This document shows positions 1 through 8,289 of a stretch of DNA of 64,000 nt, piece after piece; the first letter of the stretch is position 1, and each line of letters opens with the position of its first letter. The notes below the pieces were generated by a model, which was given only the letters and a program-made list of their open reading frames with translations, was not told where the DNA came from and did no database searches. This stretch comes from Thermodesulfobacteriota bacterium (GTDB lineage Bacteria > Desulfobacterota_D > UBA1144 > Nemesobacterales > CSP1-2). The position numbers and the translations under genes were made by a program. The DNA lies in contig DATMAT010000044.1 in the NCBI GenBank assembly GCA_035559815.1, positions 24,233 to 88,232 on the forward strand, read 5' to 3'.

Positions 1-114
1 CTCTCTAGAATTTTGTGCTTCGCCCGCGACTACAATATCCGGCTCCTCCGACACTATTTCCTTCAAACCGCGCCGCACGATCGGATGGTCGTCTATGATT
101 AGAATTTTAATCAT
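1..114 (-). CDS. response regulator, N-terminal fragment (NarL/LuxR type likely)
   Basis: The minus strand reads MIKILIIDDHPIVRRGLKEI and continues to the window edge, so only the first 38 residues are present. The DD pair followed by HPIVRRGL is the typical start of a NarL/FixJ-type receiver domain; the phospho-acceptor Asp and the DNA-binding domain lie outside the window. Its ATG overlaps the TGA of the upstream histidine kinase in an ATGA arrangement (positions 111-114). The two are therefore translationally coupled and this is very probably the cognate regulator. The output domain type is inferred from the HisKA_3-type partner kinase. Confidence 0.85.
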   Translation of the reverse strand, partial: MIKILIIDDHPIVRRGLKEIVSEEPDIVVAGEAQNSRE

Positions 115-2045
115 GGCGTATGCCTCCGGAGAGGAATATGCACAGCGACTACTGTCCCTTTATTCTGTCGCCCGGTGATGTCAACACTTCCACCGAAAAG
201 CAAGGCACGTTCTTTGATTCCCAATAATCCTAGAGACTTGGAGCCAGAAATCTCCCTTTCAGCAATTCCCCTGCCATTATCCTCCACCCTGAGCACGATG
301 TTATCTTTGTCTTTCTTCAAACGTATCTTAACCCTGCTGGCGTTGGCATGACGAGCAATATTGGTCAAGGTCTCTTGAAGTATACGGAACAAAGAGGTGG
401 AGAGGTTTTGGTCCAGGTTTAGATGCTTAACACTAGACTTGAACTCGCATTCAACCCCTGTTCTTTCGCGGAAGTCCTGCAACTGCCATTCGATAGCCGC
501 CACCAGGCCCAGGTCATCGAGCACCCCCGGTCTCAACTGGGTTGCGATTCTCCGTACTGTTTGTATGGTTTCGTCAATCAAAGTAGACATGGACTCAATC
601 CTTTGAGCTGCATTATTTCTTTTGGTAGCAATTCCGGACAAACTGCTCGCCAAACGGGAAAGGTCCAGTTTTAACCCGGTCAACGCCTGCCCAAGCTCGT
701 CATGAACCTCCCTGGCAATTAGCTTTCTTTCCTCTTCTCTTATGGATTGAAGACGTGCTGCTAGTGCTCGCAGTTGTTCATGGGAATTTCTGAGACCCTC
801 CTCTGCCCGCTTGCGTTCAGCGATCTCGGCCATTAAATTCCGGTTTGTCTTTCTCAACTCGGTTGTTCGTTCCTCCACCTTTATTTCCAGCTCGTTTTTA
901 GCTTTTCTTAGGGCTTCCTCAGATTTGCGAAGAGCCTCCGCCTGCTTAGCGTTGTTAATCGCCACCTCAATTTTTCGAGCTACGATTTCCAGCAACCTTA
1001 GCTCCTCCTCGTTAAAGGCGTTTTTCTTCAAGGAGTTTATATTTATGACCCCAACCGTTTTTCCCCCGAAATTAATAGGCATGGAGGCGTAGCTCTTTGT
1101 TCCCATCCTCTTTCCGGCGGGGCCGATTACCGAGTCTGTACCCACATCGGCACAATAGGTCGGCTTGCCCCCAATAATCGTCTTCCAGGTAAACCCGATA
1201 GGGTAAGGGATCGTTCTAACTTGCTTGATCCACCAATCCGGATAGCCTCGGTAAGACTTTAGAACCGCCTGAGCTGAGGTGTCCTGAGCTTTGTCGAAGG
1301 AAGTCGAATCCCCTTCGGCTTCTTCAACTAGGTAGATTGAGACGTTGTTCACGTTATCTATATTCTTACTCATAGCATCAACTGCGTTTTCCAGTACATC
1401 CTGGAGATTGATTGTTTTATGAACATTTTGAGTTACGGCGCTAATAATAGATTCGTATCGGTTCTTTTTGGACAACTGGGTGAGGGTTTGTTTGAGATCC
1501 TCCTCTCTCTTTTTCATTTCCTCTAACATCTTTGCCCTAGCCAGGGCGATGGCAATCTGGTTTCCTAATGTGGAAAGCAAGCTTATTTCCCTTTCATTAA
1601 ACCGATGCTCTCTATAACTGATAAACCAGATAACACCTATACTCTTTTCTTCGAGGGTAATAGGTATAACCAGGGCGCTGTGCGGTCCCAGTTCTCTGCC
1701 CGCTGGCCCTATATCCGGGTCTTTCTGCACATCCTCTATATTAAGTATCTTCCTGCTGTTTATTGCCTTCCAGGTTATCCCCCTGGGATAGGGGATTCTG
1801 CCGGCTCTCTCCACAAAAAAATAAGGGAGATTCCGGTGGGCCCTTAGCACCGCCTCACGCTTTTCCTCGTCTATCAAGTAAATTGACGCCATGTCCACGT
1901 TTTCTAGCCTCACCGCCGAGCTTAAAGCAACCTGGTATATCTCCTCCAGGTCAGAGGATTTATGCACCGCCTGAATAAGGCTAATCAATATTGCTAAATC
2001 CTCGTTCTCCCGACTCGAATCGCCGTACACACTCTTTAGCTCCAT
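111..2045 (-). CDS. GAF-GAF sensor histidine kinase, NarX/DegS-like (HisKA_3)
   Basis: This 644-residue protein has two GAF domains (about residues 20-175 and 200-375), a coiled linker, a HisKA_3 dimerisation helix with REVHDELGQALTGL (phospho-accepting His near 448) and a HATPase domain with VEDNGRGI and GLLGI. No membrane segment is visible, so it should be a cytoplasmic sensor that phosphorylates the regulator starting at 114, whose ATG its stop codon overlaps. The ligand of the GAF domains cannot be told. The second GAF domain carries an oddly low-complexity stretch (STSFDKAQDTSAQ, near residue 250) that is a copy of an intergenic repeat read in frame. The upstream ribosome binding site is weak. 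Confidence 0.9.
   Translation of the reverse strand: MELKSVYGDSSRENEDLAILISLIQAVHKSSDLEEIYQVALSSAVRLENVDMASIYLIDEEKREAVLRAHRNLPYFFVERAGRIPYPRGITWKAINSRKILNIEDVQKDPDIGPAGRELGPHSALVIPITLEEKSIGVIWFISYREHRFNEREISLLSTLGNQIAIALARAKMLEEMKKREEDLKQTLTQLSKKNRYESIISAVTQNVHKTINLQDVLENAVDAMSKNIDNVNNVSIYLVEEAEGDSTSFDKAQDTSAQAVLKSYRGYPDWWIKQVRTIPYPIGFTWKTIIGGKPTYCADVGTDSVIGPAGKRMGTKSYASMPINFGGKTVGVININSLKKNAFNEEELRLLEIVARKIEVAINNAKQAEALRKSEEALRKAKNELEIKVEERTTELRKTNRNLMAEIAERKRAEEGLRNSHEQLRALAARLQSIREEERKLIAREVHDELGQALTGLKLDLSRLASSLSGIATKRNNAAQRIESMSTLIDETIQTVRRIATQLRPGVLDDLGLVAAIEWQLQDFRERTGVECEFKSSVKHLNLDQNLSTSLFRILQETLTNIARHANASRVKIRLKKDKDNIVLRVEDNGRGIAEREISGSKSLGLLGIKERALLFGGSVDITGRQNKGTVVAVHIPLRRHTP
1268..1313 (-). 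repeat. interspersed TTCGAC/CTCAGG repeat inside a coding region
   Basis: The minus strand reads TTCGAC, CCTTCGACAAAGCTCAGGAC and CTCAGGCGG in succession. It belongs to the same family as the intergenic copies at 2415-2434, about 7220-7310, 19752-19910 and 21780-21815. Here it lies inside the second GAF domain of the kinase and keeps the reading frame, adding about 13 residues. Confidence 0.6.
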
Positions 2046-2543
2046 TTTCTCAACCCCGTCCCGAGATAGGGCATACGATAAATAGCCCAGACGAATGTGC
2101 TTAAAGAGCCATTCATATTATATTAGGCCGACAACCCGCAGATAACGAGAAGCCCACTCGTAAAATACTATAGCCTAGCTTATCCATATGAAGCAAGATA
2201 GCTCGGATGATAATTGACCAGGGTTAATATTGGACCGGTATTTTCGCCATATTTTTTAAACGACCACCGATGGGTAAATATTCTTGCAATTAGTAGGCAA
2301 TGAGTTATGTTAATTGTCGATAATGAACCACCATGCAGCAAGCTGCAGGGTATACGAAAAATGTCCCTTCCCTTGATGGGAGGGGATGAAGGGGAGGGTG
2401 AATCAACACCCACTCCTTCGGCTTCGCTCAGGACAGGCTTAGTCCTCCCCCATCGAGGGGGAGGATGGACGCATGGAAACCCTGTGGCAAGCCACAGGGA
2501 ATTCCCAAGTTAAACAGAATAGAGATTCGACGAGGATAGCAGA
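2046..2543. repeat. spacer with three short palindromic repeats, no gene
   Basis: This divergent spacer between the kinase and the acetolactate synthase has no convincing coding sequence. It holds a perfect 9-bp stem with an AA loop at 2480-2499 (CCCTGTGGC-AA-GCCACAGGG), a related CATGCAGC-AA-GCTGCAGG hairpin near 2332-2350, and a copy of the CCTTCGGCTTCGCTCAGGAC element at 2415-2434. None is followed by a T tract, so they do not look like terminators. Confidence 0.6.
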
Positions 2544-4175
2544 GTGAAAGCAGGAGAACTCCTGGTCAGGTGTCTTGAGAATGAGGGCGTGAATTATATA
2601 TTCGGCCTACCCGGGGAGGAAAACCTGGACATCATGGACGCACTTAACGACTCGAAAATCCGGTTTATACTGACCCGCCATGAGCAGGGCGCTGCCTTCA
2701 TGGCCGACGTGTACGGAAGGCTCAGCGGAAAGGCCGGCGTTTGCCTCTCCACGCTCGGACCCGGCGCCACAAACCTTATGACCGGTGTAGCCGATGCAAA
2801 CATGGACCGAGCCCCCCTCGTTGCCATCACCGGACAGGCTTCACTGGACAGGATGCACAAGGAGTCCCACCAGTACATAGACATCGTGGAGATTTTCCGC
2901 CCCATCACCAAGTGGAACACCCAGGTTAAATTACCGGGGATCATTCCCGAAGCGGTGAGAAAGGCATTCAAGGTCGCCCAGACCGAGAAGCCGGGAGCTA
3001 CCCATATAGACTTTCCCGAGGATGTAGCCGGTTTGGAGGTAAGCGCAAAACCGTTACTGGTGCAGTTTCCGTTCAGGCCGGAGCCGTTGGCCGCCCAGGT
3101 GGAAAGAGCGGCAAAGATAATCTCCGAGTCCAAATACCCTATCATACTGGCGGGAAACGGTGTCATCAGAGGAAACGCCTCCGATGCCCTCTCCTACTTC
3201 GCCCAAAAGTTGAATATACCGGTGGCCCACACCTTCATGGGAAAAGGCGCCCTTTCCGACAGCAACGAGCTATCGCTCTTCACAGTGGGCCTTCAAGCCG
3301 GCGATTATATCTCCTCCGGCTTGGCCAAGGCAGATGTGGTAATCACCGTCGGCTACGACATCGTCGAATACTCACCGGACAGATGGAACCCCCATACCAA
3401 TAAAAAGATTGTCCACATCGACATGACCCCCGCCGAGGTGGATGCTCATTACATAGTGAGCGTCGGCGTCGTGGGTGACATCTCCATATCACTCCGGGAA
3501 ATTGCGGAGAAGGCGTCGCCCAACGATGCCAACTATTCCAAGTCACTCCGAGAGCAGATATTGAGAGAAATGGAAGCATACAAGGAAGACCGCTCCTTCC
3601 CTCCCAAGCCGCAAAAAATTCTTTACGACCTGAGAGAGATAATGGGAGAGGAGGATATAGTGGTCTCCGATGTGGGGGCGCATAAGCTCTGGGTTGCCCG
3701 TGTTTATCCGTGCTATAAGCCCAATACCTGCATTATCTCAAACGGTTTTGCCACGATGGGAATCGGAGTGCCCGGCGCCATTGGGGCAAAGCTGCTCCAT
3801 CCGGAGAGAAAGGTGGTAACCGTGACCGGAGACGGCGGGTTCCTGATGAATGCCCAGGAGCTGGAGACAGCGGTAAGAGAAGAAATACCGTTTGTAAGCC
3901 TGATCTTCCACGATAAATCCTATAGCCTGATCGAGATTAAACAACACATCCATTACGGAAGAAAGTCCCATGTCAACTTTGGAAACCCGGACTTCGTCAA
4001 ATTCGCCGAGAGCTTCGGGGCAATCGGGTATAGAATCCAGGGCGCCGACGAGCTAAAGCCGGTCCTGGAGGAGGCTTTCTCCGTGAACAAGCCGGTAGTC
4101 ATAGATTGCCCGGTGGACTACAGAGAGAACCTCAGGATCGTGGAAAAATTCGGCGGGTTGCTGGTGTTCGCCTAG
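2544..4175 (+). CDS. alsS: acetolactate synthase, catabolic AlsS-like ThDP enzyme
   Basis: This 543-residue cytoplasmic enzyme probably condenses two pyruvates to 2-acetolactate with release of CO2. It has the three domains of ThDP enzymes: a PYR domain with catalytic Glu47 in RHEQGAAFMADVYGRL, a central domain, and a PP domain with the GDGG thiamine-binding motif at 429. The stretches VITVGYDIVEYSPDRWNP and VIDCPVDYRENL match the FAD-independent catabolic enzyme rather than the IlvB type, and no small subunit gene follows. The Asn that usually ends the ThDP motif is replaced (FHDKSYS). The GTG start at 2544 is chosen for the GAGG at 2532-2535. It stands alone, so another ThDP decarboxylase role is possible. 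Confidence 0.8.
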   Translation: MKAGELLVRCLENEGVNYIFGLPGEENLDIMDALNDSKIRFILTRHEQGAAFMADVYGRLSGKAGVCLSTLGPGATNLMTGVADANMDRAPLVAITGQASLDRMHKESHQYIDIVEIFRPITKWNTQVKLPGIIPEAVRKAFKVAQTEKPGATHIDFPEDVAGLEVSAKPLLVQFPFRPEPLAAQVERAAKIISESKYPIILAGNGVIRGNASDALSYFAQKLNIPVAHTFMGKGALSDSNELSLFTVGLQAGDYISSGLAKADVVITVGYDIVEYSPDRWNPHTNKKIVHIDMTPAEVDAHYIVSVGVVGDISISLREIAEKASPNDANYSKSLREQILREMEAYKEDRSFPPKPQKILYDLREIMGEEDIVVSDVGAHKLWVARVYPCYKPNTCIISNGFATMGIGVPGAIGAKLLHPERKVVTVTGDGGFLMNAQELETAVREEIPFVSLIFHDKSYSLIEIKQHIHYGRKSHVNFGNPDFVKFAESFGAIGYRIQGADELKPVLEEAFSVNKPVVIDCPVDYRENLRIVEKFGGLLVFA

Positions 4176-4264
4176 CCGGAAATGGCCATGTTATACTTCC
4201 GCCTTTCGAATTGGACGCACTAAAAGTAGGAAAAAGTGTCTATGAAAATGTAGGGCCTAAACGC

Positions 4265-4879
4265 TCAGGCCCCGTATTCTTCGTTATAGTCTTCTATAGC
4301 CGCTTCCACAACCTCTAAAGCGTGCTCCCGGCTGTAAATCTTCTCGATGGTCATCTGTGCCTGTGTCCCAAACTCCAGCTTATAGGTAAGAAAGTAATGG
4401 CGCAGGCGTTCTACCAAATTCGGCGGAAGCTCGGAGATATCTTCTATCTCTCCCCAAACATTGTCCTTATCCAAAACAGCAATTATCTTATCGTCCGCCA
4501 GCCCCTTGTCGATTCCCTGAAAACCGCCGACGACCCGGGCGTTTAGTATCACCTCGGAACGAGTTATGGCCCTTTCGCTGAAGACACATATATCCAGGGG
4601 GTCGCCGTCGCCTAGCTGAACGCCCTCTGTCAGCTTTCCCACCCTCCTACCGCAGTAGGTACGGGGGACAAACCCGTAGAGAGCGGGTGGTTGAGAAGAT
4701 GTTTTTTGCGGCCGGTCTACGCGCATGTAGCCGGTAACCTTGTCCACTTCGTACTTGATCCCGTCGAAAGGGGTTATTTCTATGTAGGCGTGGACGATTC
4801 TAGGCGGGTTGGGACCTACGTCAAGACCGTGCCAGGGGTGAGGCCGCCAGCGATAGTAAGGCGGAGGAAAAACTCCCAT
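4265..4879 (-). CDS. ppa: soluble inorganic pyrophosphatase, family I
   Basis: This 204-residue protein hydrolyses pyrophosphate to two phosphates in the cytoplasm and so drives biosynthetic reactions forward. The metal-binding signature DGDPLDICV (Asp91, 93, 96) is intact, as are YGFVPRTYC and the [11 protein letters not shown] region. Length is slightly above the usual 170-180 residues because of an N-terminal extension rich in Pro and aromatic residues. The start is supported by GGAGGT placed 4-5 nt before the ATG. The gene converges on alsS across an 89-bp spacer and appears to be monocistronic. Confidence 0.93.
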   Translation of the reverse strand: MGVFPPPYYRWRPHPWHGLDVGPNPPRIVHAYIEITPFDGIKYEVDKVTGYMRVDRPQKTSSQPPALYGFVPRTYCGRRVGKLTEGVQLGDGDPLDICVFSERAITRSEVILNARVVGGFQGIDKGLADDKIIAVLDKDNVWGEIEDISELPPNLVERLRHYFLTYKLEFGTQAQMTIEKIYSREHALEVVEAAIEDYNEEYGA

Positions 4880-5191
4880 CTATACCTCCAGGTATCGGAC
4901 TACTGGTAAATTTTTCATTAAACATCATCCCGACTTACACAAAAAGTTTTTCCCGTTACTATTGTCTCACAAAGAATAAAAGTTCGCAAGGGAAAATCTT
5001 CCCGTTGCTACCTTCAAGTATGGTTAATTCCCTATACAAAGAGTTGCTCAAACCTGGAATTCGGCAGAAGATCGCTATACCAGCAGAAAGTGATGATGCG
5101 ACCACTTTACGCGGCAAAAAACCGAGCTTGCATTTTGACTGGTAAATTTGTTAGAATCTCTCAGAGGGTGGTAAGAAGGAGGTGGTGGGCT
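4880..5191. other. divergent spacer, no gene seen
   Basis: This 312-bp spacer lies between the divergent pyrophosphatase and the MshEN gene. It contains two near copies of TTCCCGTTACTA / TTCCCGTTGCTA about 50 bp apart, but I see no gene, clear promoter pair or hairpin. Confidence 0.4.
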
Positions 5192-5695
5192 TTGAACAGA
5201 AAACCGCTCGGGGAACTGCTTCTGGAGGCCGGCGTAATAAACACCGAACAACTCAATTACGCCTTAACTTTGAAACAACAAAGATTCGCCAAGGATAAAA
5301 TAGGCCAGGTAATGCTGTATCTCAATTATATCGACCAGGATACACTGATAAAGTTTCTGGGCAGGCAATACGGCAGTCCTACTATAAACCTGCGTAAGGA
5401 AATTATCGACGAAGAGGCCGTTCACCTAATCCCAAAGGAGATTGCTAGGAGGTACAAGGTTATATCAGTCGGGTTTAAAACAGACGCTAATAGAAAAAAA
5501 CTGATGGTGGCTATGCCCGACCCGACTAATCTGGAGGTCGTAGATACCATCTCCTTCATAACCGGTTATAGCATCGAGCCACTGCTGGCCAGAGAAGAGG
5601 ACCTAAGCTGGGTAATAGCTTACTACTACAATAAGAAGGAGCTCTTTCGCCGCAAATCAGAGACGCCTAAAACACCCCCAAGAGGTTTTCGGTAA
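5192..5695 (+). CDS. stand-alone MshEN-domain protein (copy 1)
   Basis: The 167-residue product consists almost wholly of one MshEN (GspE/PilB N-terminal) domain, with no ATPase domain attached. The two helical motifs are KPLGELLLEAGVINTEQLN and KIGQVMLYLNYIDQDTL, followed by the alpha/beta part ending in SIEPLLAREEDL. In MshE-type ATPases this domain binds cyclic di-GMP. The first motif fits the consensus, but the second has Asn where Gly is usual, so binding is uncertain. A TTG start at 5192 is preferred over the upstream ATG because a perfect AAGGAGGT lies at 5176-5183. It is a paralogue of the protein at 7676 and of the N-terminus of the protein at 61283-63424. Confidence 0.82.
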   Translation: MNRKPLGELLLEAGVINTEQLNYALTLKQQRFAKDKIGQVMLYLNYIDQDTLIKFLGRQYGSPTINLRKEIIDEEAVHLIPKEIARRYKVISVGFKTDANRKKLMVAMPDPTNLEVVDTISFITGYSIEPLLAREEDLSWVIAYYYNKKELFRRKSETPKTPPRGFR

Positions 5696-5742
5696 CACCC
5701 GGTCTATCAATGGTGAAAACCCTGGCGGCTAAGGGTTAAATC

Positions 5743-6846
5743 ATGAGAAGAGGTGCATGTATAGTTCGGGTAATAAGCGTTTTATCGGTGGCGTCGTTAC
5801 CGGTTTGCCTAAAGCCCATGGAGTTCGCTGTGCGGGCAATGGCTGTGGAAACGTCTCCATCCCCGGGCACGGCACCCCTACCTCCCCTGCCCGCAGTAGA
5901 CGAATTACCCCTGAAGGACGTTTTATTCGACCCCAACAAGTACAACATCCGCCCGGATGCCGAGCCGGTGCTCAGGGAGACAGCCCAGGTCTTGAAGGAA
6001 TCCCCTAACATCAATGTACTGATAGAGGGATATGCGGACATAAGGGGTGAAGAGCAGTATAATCTAAGGCTCGCCGCGAGGAGAGCCGATGCGGCCAAAG
6101 AATACTTAGTCAGGCTGGGAATTGACCCCAAGAGAATAAGCACACTGGCTATGGGGGCCAGCACGAAATTTTCTAAGGGCAGTTCCGAAGAAGACTTTCA
6201 ACTAAATAGAAGAGCCCACTTTGTGCAGCAATCTGGAGAGACAGCGGAACGAGCCGAATCCACGTCTTCTTCTCCACACCAGCCGCAATCGGCCGAAGAA
6301 ACACTCCCCATCTCCAATGAGTTATCCAGAATCATCGAGAGGAAACTGAAGGAGTTAGCCCCGGGACAGATTTTGTTTAATCCCCCCAGGGAAATGAAAG
6401 TAGGACGGAGCGAGAGGGTAAATGCCCGCATTTCCGGCAGCTTGATAGAGAACCTACAGGCCGGATTGGAGAAAGACGGACTGCCCGAAGGGGAAAAGAT
6501 TAGACTTGGGCAGGCTATCTCGCTCCAGTTAAGCGGGTATAACTTCAAAGTCGAATCACTTAGCCAAGCTCAGCAGCCATCCGGGGGTGACGGAGCGAAG
6601 TGGGATTGGGAGGTTACTCCGGAGAAGAGCGGGTTGCACTCACTATTGCTCACCGCCACCGTCAGAATAGGCGTTAACAACCAGGCTGAAGAAGAAAAAG
6701 CTTATCCGCTCTATGTAAGGGCGATAAGCGTGAAATACGACCCTGTTTACTCCTCCTCGAGACTGGTCAAAAACCAGTGGTACTGGATTGTCGGGGCATT
6801 AGTCGTCCTGGGCGTAATCGTGATGACGGCAAGGAGGAGGAAGTAG
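5743..6846 (+). CDS. OmpA-domain protein with C-terminal membrane anchor
   Basis: The 367-residue protein begins with an apolar, signal-like segment to about residue 34. An OmpA/MotB peptidoglycan-binding domain follows (about 55-165; VLIEGYADIRGEEQYNLRLA and a closing NRRAHF). A linker leads to a roughly 150-residue beta-rich region (GQILFNPPREMKVGRSERV to YPLYVRAISVKYDPVYS) and a final membrane helix (WYWIVGALVVLGVIV) with Arg/Lys after it. It probably tethers a membrane to the cell wall. The third region resembles stretches seen ahead of C-terminal anchors in other signalling proteins, but I cannot name it. It starts 47 bp after the MshEN gene in the same direction, so co-transcription is likely. 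Confidence 0.82.
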   Translation: MRRGACIVRVISVLSVASLPVCLKPMEFAVRAMAVETSPSPGTAPLPPLPAVDELPLKDVLFDPNKYNIRPDAEPVLRETAQVLKESPNINVLIEGYADIRGEEQYNLRLAARRADAAKEYLVRLGIDPKRISTLAMGASTKFSKGSSEEDFQLNRRAHFVQQSGETAERAESTSSSPHQPQSAEETLPISNELSRIIERKLKELAPGQILFNPPREMKVGRSERVNARISGSLIENLQAGLEKDGLPEGEKIRLGQAISLQLSGYNFKVESLSQAQQPSGGDGAKWDWEVTPEKSGLHSLLLTATVRIGVNNQAEEEKAYPLYVRAISVKYDPVYSSSRLVKNQWYWIVGALVVLGVIVMTARRRK

Positions 6847-7675
6847 CTAACTAAAGTATTAATCCGGTCGCTGATTCAGAGTATCAAACCTATCTAAATT
6901 AACTCCAGCTTCAATAATGGACGAATTGCGGGAGCGGACAATTAACCTCACTTTAAACCGCTTAGTATCAATACCTACGCAAGCAGCCTCACGTGTGGGC
7001 GAGGAGTCCCTCGCTGGAATTTACACTAATCACTTCGATTCTCTCAGTATAGGCTCCACGAATGTACTCAGTATAGAACACCGCGAAGAAATAAACTTCG
7101 TAAGAAAAAGAGAAGAAGAGTTCACTCCTCGACTCTTAAGCACAGCTCAGAACAAACTGAGCTTGGAATGAACGGGTTTTTATCTCTGCTTACCAGCGGA
7201 TGCTAATCCGCTCATACTGAGCATGCCCAGTTATCGAAGGGTCAGTCGAAGTATGAATTTAAAACGTAGGGATTCGCCTTTCCCCCGGTTAAACCGGGGG
7301 ACCTGGCTCAGGACGAACGTGTTATTTCATAAATCATTTTAAGCAGATGAATATCGTTCTTTCCCTCCGCCGTGCACGGGTCAGGGTTCGGAATGATAAC
7401 GGGTGGCGGATTCGAGATAACTCGAGTTGTCATTTCGTAGGGAGAAATCTTAACAGATCGCTCAGAGGAGTTTATTCTTACACTAGAGTTTACTCCAACC
7501 AAAATAATTGGGAACATCACTAGCCTTGGCCTGTTAAGTGATATCTTTTAGTCTTAATTATTAAAGCGTCTTATTATATTTAGTCCAACTAAGATAATAC
7601 CGAAGTCCTATTTGATCCCGGACCAGTCGTGACCATATTTAGATTGAATACCAAATCCCCTGTTGAGGAGTCATG
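6847..7675. other. repeat-bearing spacer, no convincing gene
   Basis: This 829-bp stretch contains short open frames on both strands, but none has domain-like sequence or a ribosome binding site. It holds a perfect odd palindrome of 19 nt at 7282-7300 (CCCCCGG arms) and neighbouring CTCAGGACGAACG and TTCGAAGTATGAA fragments of the dispersed repeat families. A second cluster near 7385-7460 matches the family of CATTTCGTAGGGAGAAAT-type hairpins. Confidence 0.5.
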
Positions 7676-8137
7676 ATGACCAGAAAACGCCTGGGAGAAT
7701 CACTACTCGAAGCCGGACTCATTAATGCCGAACAGCTTAACCATGCCCTGACCTTGAAGTCACAAAAGTTTCATCTGGAAAAATTAGGGCGAATCCTCGT
7801 CCATCTCAATTACATCGGCGAGGATACCTTGATTGAGTTTTTGGCAAAACAACATAACGCCAGGGGAATAAACCTGCTAAAGGCATTAGTTAACGAGGAA
7901 GCTGTTAATACAATTCCCAAGAATATAGCCGAAAAATACCAGGCCATTCCGATAGCTTTTACCAATGACCGGGTAAAAAAACTAATAGTGGCTATGACCA
8001 ACCCCGCCAACCTGGAAACAATCGACAACCTTACCTTCTTGTCCGGGCACTGCATAGAACCGGTGTATGCCCGAGAAGAGGACATCAGGTGGGCTATTCA
8101 ATATTACTACTACTACAACAAGAGACAGGTTGTTTAA
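7676..8137 (+). CDS. stand-alone MshEN-domain protein (copy 2)
   Basis: The product (about 153 residues) is a single MshEN domain paralogous to the one at 5192-5695. Motif one is RLGESLLEAGLINAEQLN, which fits the cyclic di-GMP-binding consensus including the Arg; motif two is KLGRILVHLNYIGEDTL, again with Asn for Gly. It ends in a Tyr-rich tail (QYYYYYNKRQ). The second of two tandem ATGs is chosen because GAGGAG at 7665-7670 is then 5 nt away. Two such proteins 2 kb apart, plus the fusion at 61 kb, suggest a lineage-specific expansion of cyclic di-GMP adaptors. The partner is unknown. Confidence 0.82.
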   Translation: MTRKRLGESLLEAGLINAEQLNHALTLKSQKFHLEKLGRILVHLNYIGEDTLIEFLAKQHNARGINLLKALVNEEAVNTIPKNIAEKYQAIPIAFTNDRVKKLIVAMTNPANLETIDNLTFLSGHCIEPVYAREEDIRWAIQYYYYYNKRQVV

Positions 8138-8289
8138 CCTAAACGGAAGCCCGAATCCTTATCGCCACAAAAAATAAAAACAAGTAGTTAGAATGCCTGA
8201 CTTTATATCAAATTTCAGATGTATAGTTAGTTTCGACTTTATGCATTAATTGTACTAGACTACCTTAAGTCAAGAAACCTACTCAACAT

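Noticed and set aside
2180..2413. 77-codon open frame on the minus strand
   Set aside because: It overlaps palindromic repeats, has no ribosome binding site, and its peptide shows no domain-like pattern.
6917..7171. 84-codon open frame on the plus strand
   Set aside because: It has no ribosome binding site or recognisable pattern and ends in repeat-rich sequence; it is probably not a gene.
7308..7520. 70-codon open frame on the minus strand
   Set aside because: Most of its codons come from a dispersed CATTTCG-type hairpin repeat, and no ribosome binding site precedes it.
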